DNA of 64,000 nucleotides from Agrobacterium salinitolerans. GTDB lineage: Bacteria > Pseudomonadota > Alphaproteobacteria > Rhizobiales > Rhizobiaceae. The translations under genes and the position numbers were made by a program. The notes beneath the pieces are model-generated. The model had not been told where the DNA came from, did not search any database, and saw only the letters and a list, made by a program, of their open reading frames with translations. The stretch lies in the NCBI RefSeq assembly GCF_002008225.1, contig NZ_MRDH01000027.1:186001-250000 (forward strand). Reading direction: 5' to 3'. The number at the start of each line of letters is the position of its first letter. Within the stretch, counting starts at the first letter, position 1. Positions 61,785 to 64,000 of this stretch are shown here, in pieces.

Positions 61785-61842
61785 CCGCTCATGCGGGAGC
61801 GCCGTATACGCCTCTGCCCGCAATGCGGGCGGCAGCGCATAC
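61785..61842. repeat. Complex palindrome between two unknown genes
   Basis: Two hairpins: CCCGC-TCAT-GCGGG (about 61783-61797) and a larger imperfect one, 61804-61821 with 61825-61842, whose core is GCCCGC-AAT-GCGGGC. It lies in the 253-bp gap between the genes at 60108 and 61909 and could end or stabilise the mRNA. It is different from the RIME-like copies. Confidence 0.7.
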
Positions 61843-61908
61843 AGAATCATCAAGCTCAATCTTGGCTTGCAGATATTAAGATTTGGCTAACCAACGAATT
61901 GGCGTCCG

Positions 61909-62217
61909 TTAGGGAGAAACGCCGATGAACATCCGGTAAAGGCCGTTATCGTCGGAATTGACCGAGGAAATATGGTCGGGATCGCTGGGTGCCGTCTCAA
62001 AAGCTTCCGGCGGCATGGCGTCGAGCCAGCTTGCCTTGGGAAGTCTTCTTTCGGGTTGAGCGTTCGCGGGGTCGATGGGGCTGGCTTCGTCAGCGGGCGC
62101 GGTGAAGGCCGCATCATCGGGGACGAGCGGCGGGGCGGCCATGGATAGCAGCGCCTGCGCGGCATTGGGTTCTGTGTCGTAAGCGGCGCTGCCAGCCAGG
62201 CCGGAAATATCGGTCAT
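61909..62217 (-). CDS. Unrecognised small protein with a DDNGLY tail
   Basis: 102 aa (ATG at 62217; a GTG at 62229 is the other option). Composition is acidic and Ala/Pro-rich, likely disordered (AQALLSMAAPPLVPDDAAF). It ends SDDNGLYRMFIGVSP. The DDNGLY hexamer is shared exactly with the protein at 62267. No function is known. It lies 49 bp downstream of that gene, likely one transcript. Confidence 0.65.
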   Translation of the reverse strand: MTDISGLAGSAAYDTEPNAAQALLSMAAPPLVPDDAAFTAPADEASPIDPANAQPERRLPKASWLDAMPPEAFETAPSDPDHISSVNSDDNGLYRMFIGVSP

Positions 62218-62266
62218 GTCTGAACTCACATCATGTTTTGTTCAAGGGAATGATCGGGAGCGGCAA

Positions 62267-63493
62267 TCATGCCGCCTTCTTCTTCAGCAGTTCATAAAGG
62301 CCATTGTCGTCGATCGAGATCGGCAAAATGGCTCTGCGGGCGTCTTCGACAAGCGCCTGCGCATCGAGCAGTTTTTGGCCGTCCGTTTCCGTCTCGGCCC
62401 GATTGCGGCCGGTGTCTGTCTCCGCGGGCACATTTTCGGTTTCCGCCGGGGCGGCCTGCTCAGCGGGCGCAGCTGCAAGTACGGAGATCAGTGTCGTTTC
62501 CGATGACGTGTCGGCCGGCGCCTGCGGGTCGTCGCCTGCCGTTTTTTCGTCGCCGGAAGCATCGATATGCTCCTTCACGACGTCCTGGAGCTCTTTAACG
62601 TCGTCAAGCTTGCCCTGCGCATTGCGGGCCTGAATATCCTGTTTCCTTTCGGCCTTCACTTCGGCATCGTTGATTTCGCCGATGCGTTCTTCACCACGTT
62701 CGGCCTGCAACTCTTCCTTGGTTTTGGGATCGGCGACGTCTTCCAGACGCTGGATGACCTTCAGGGTTTCACGCGTCATGAAACTGGCGCTCTGCGTCTG
62801 GTGGTTCAGCGCGTCCTTAACGGCGCGCGCCTCATCGCCATAGGGATTGGCGATGGCGGCGATCATCTGCCGGGCGGAGACGCCGAGTTGTTTGATGCCG
62901 GTCGATTCTTCCAGATCGTCGACGTTTTTCGGCAGGGTCGCGCGCGCCGCCATGATGGCATTCGACATCTGCTCGCCGAAATCCTCTTCCGTGCCGGTCA
63001 GGCCTGCGCCCTTCGCAATGCGGGCGGCAAGCGCGGCCATGGGGGCGGTCTTGGCGTTGGCGCCGTTGTTCAGCACATCCACGACCTGCGCTTCCGAAAC
63101 GCCAAAGGATATCAGGGAAATCTTCCTGGCATTTCCCAGTGCGTCGGATTTTTCGAACTGGGTCAGCGTAAGCGCGTCCTGGAGCCGGCTTGCGAAGGCA
63201 AAGCTCGATTCGTTTGCTTCCTGCGTGACGCCAAGCGCAGAAACAAACCGGGAGATGAGGGACAAGAAAGCGTCAGGATCGAGTTTCATGGCGCCGAAGA
63301 GATAGGCGCTTATCTTCTCGTTGGCGGCGCGCTGGCTTTCGTCCGGGAGCGGGTTTGTCTTGACCGCATCGTTCTTTTTGGTGCCGTTGGCCTTTTCCTG
63401 CTCTTCGCGCTGGCGTTCTTCGATAGTTTCAACCATCGAGCGCATGAGGTCGCTGACTGCAATGCCCGCCGTCCGCTGTAACGGAGTAATCAT
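62267..63493 (-). CDS. Unrecognised 408-aa protein with a DDNGLY tail
   Basis: The ATG at 63493 (MITPLQRTAG) is preferred over 63538. It is predicted mostly helical: MRSMVETIEERQREEQEK, ISAYLFGAMKLDPDAFLSLI, and a charged coiled stretch ELQAERGEERIGEINDAEVKAERKQD. A Glu/Ala/Pro/Thr-rich linker leads to DGQKLLDAQALVEDARRAILPISIDDNGLYELLKKKAA in the window's pattern. No membrane part. It opens the three-gene set after the rnd gene. Function unknown. Confidence 0.72.
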   Translation of the reverse strand: MITPLQRTAGIAVSDLMRSMVETIEERQREEQEKANGTKKNDAVKTNPLPDESQRAANEKISAYLFGAMKLDPDAFLSLISRFVSALGVTQEANESSFAFASRLQDALTLTQFEKSDALGNARKISLISFGVSEAQVVDVLNNGANAKTAPMAALAARIAKGAGLTGTEEDFGEQMSNAIMAARATLPKNVDDLEESTGIKQLGVSARQMIAAIANPYGDEARAVKDALNHQTQSASFMTRETLKVIQRLEDVADPKTKEELQAERGEERIGEINDAEVKAERKQDIQARNAQGKLDDVKELQDVVKEHIDASGDEKTAGDDPQAPADTSSETTLISVLAAAPAEQAAPAETENVPAETDTGRNRAETETDGQKLLDAQALVEDARRAILPISIDDNGLYELLKKKAA

Positions 63494-63576
63494 CTGGAAA
63501 ATCCCCGGCCGCCCAAAGTTGCGGCCGAGAATAGGCAATTCTGGTAAATCAGTGCTTAAACGAAGCGGCAGAAGGC

Positions 63577-64000
63577 TCAGCTATGGGCGAAAATATCGGT
63601 TTCTTCCCAGCCGAGGAGATCGAGCTTCGCGCGGGTCGGCAGAAAGGCGAAACAGGCGTCGGCATGGTCGAGGCGGCCGTCACGCACGAGACGCCCCGTC
63701 AGCTTGTCGCGCAGCGCGTGCAGGTGCAGCACGTCGGAGGCTGCATATTCGAGCTGGGCCGGCGACAGGGTCTCGGCAGCCCAGTCGGAAGATTGCTGGG
63801 CCTTGGAAATATCGACTTCCAGCATTTCCTTGAGATTATCCTTCAGCCCGTGCCGGTCGGTATAGGTGCGGGTCAGCCGCGAGGCGATCTTGGTGCAGAA
63901 GACCGGCGTGGTCGTCACGCCGAAGGTGTGGAACAAAACAGCGATATCGAAACGGCCATAGTGAAAGATCTTCTGGCGGGCGGGGTCGGCAAGCATCCGC
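63577..64000 (-). CDS. rnd: Ribonuclease D, C-terminal part (runs past the window edge)
   Basis: The last part of a DEDD-family 3'-5' exoribonuclease. QKIFHYGRFDIAVL is the third-motif region with a catalytic Asp. SWAAETLSPAQLEYAASDVLHLHALRDKL carries the last conserved Tyr and Asp (DEDDy type). The start is beyond 64000. It lies 84 bp upstream of the 408-aa unknown gene on the same strand. The short rhizobial form without HRDC domains is suggested by the early stop. Confidence 0.9.
   Translation of the reverse strand, partial: RMLADPARQKIFHYGRFDIAVLFHTFGVTTTPVFCTKIASRLTRTYTDRHGLKDNLKEMLEVDISKAQQSSDWAAETLSPAQLEYAASDVLHLHALRDKLTGRLVRDGRLDHADACFAFLPTRAKLDLLGWEETDIFAHS

Overview
The window is high-GC alphaproteobacterial DNA and reads as a Rhizobiaceae replicon, most likely Agrobacterium (biovar 1 / A. 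fabrum-like). The main grounds are the succinoglycan exo gene order, the complete glgP-B-C-A-pgm block, the soxBDAG and cydDCABX operons, and rhizobial intergenic palindromes. In Agrobacterium the exo cluster is known from the linear chromid. The housekeeping genes here (rpsA, cmk, rpsU, tRNA-Ala) would then mark chromosomal material that now sits on that replicon. The species and replicon are inference; no search was run.

Layout. Positions 0.1-15.3 kb hold the succinoglycan locus: exoP, N, O, M, A, L, K, H and T on the minus strand, exoW and exoV on plus, then exoU and exoX on minus. Together they cover UDP-glucose supply, sugar addition, succinyl and pyruvyl decoration, flipping, chain-length control and depolymerisation. 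The priming and polymerising genes exoY, exoF and exoQ, and exoI, are not here. Positions 15.6-17.2 kb hold a small unknown gene, a TPR lipoprotein and rpsU. Positions 17.5-23.0 kb hold heterotetrameric sarcosine oxidase soxB-D-A-G with an extra small exported protein inserted after soxB. A DUF2332 protein and a MaoC dehydratase follow.

Positions 24.6-35.9 kb hold glycogen metabolism on the minus strand: glgP, glgB, glgC, glgA, pgm, then glgX beyond a RIME-like repeat. Positions 36.4-38.5 kb hold a class II amidotransferase and an Asp/Glu-racemase family gene divergent from an Lrp/AsnC regulator. Positions 38.5-42.7 kb hold a sugar-acid module (aldose 1-epimerase, 3-hydroxyisobutyrate-dehydrogenase-like, idnO-like; divergent idnD-like) with a perfect GntR/IdnR-type operator. 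Positions 42.8-49.9 kb hold a regulator followed by cydD, C, A, B and X, preceded by an FNR/FixK-type box. This is a bd oxidase plus its assembly transporter, built for low oxygen.

Positions 50.0-50.9 kb hold three small stress-type genes. Positions 51.1-55.5 kb hold de novo NAD synthesis (nadA-B-C) with its likely NUDIX-type regulator and two operator palindromes. Positions 55.6-58.1 kb hold a PAS protein, an exported thermonuclease-like protein, tRNA-Ala(GGC), an acidic TIGR02300 protein and cmk. Positions 58.3-60.0 kb hold rpsA with a strong terminator. Positions 60.1-63.5 kb hold three unrecognised proteins that share a C-terminal DDN...Y motif; these are the best candidate for something undescribed. 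The window ends inside a ribonuclease D gene.
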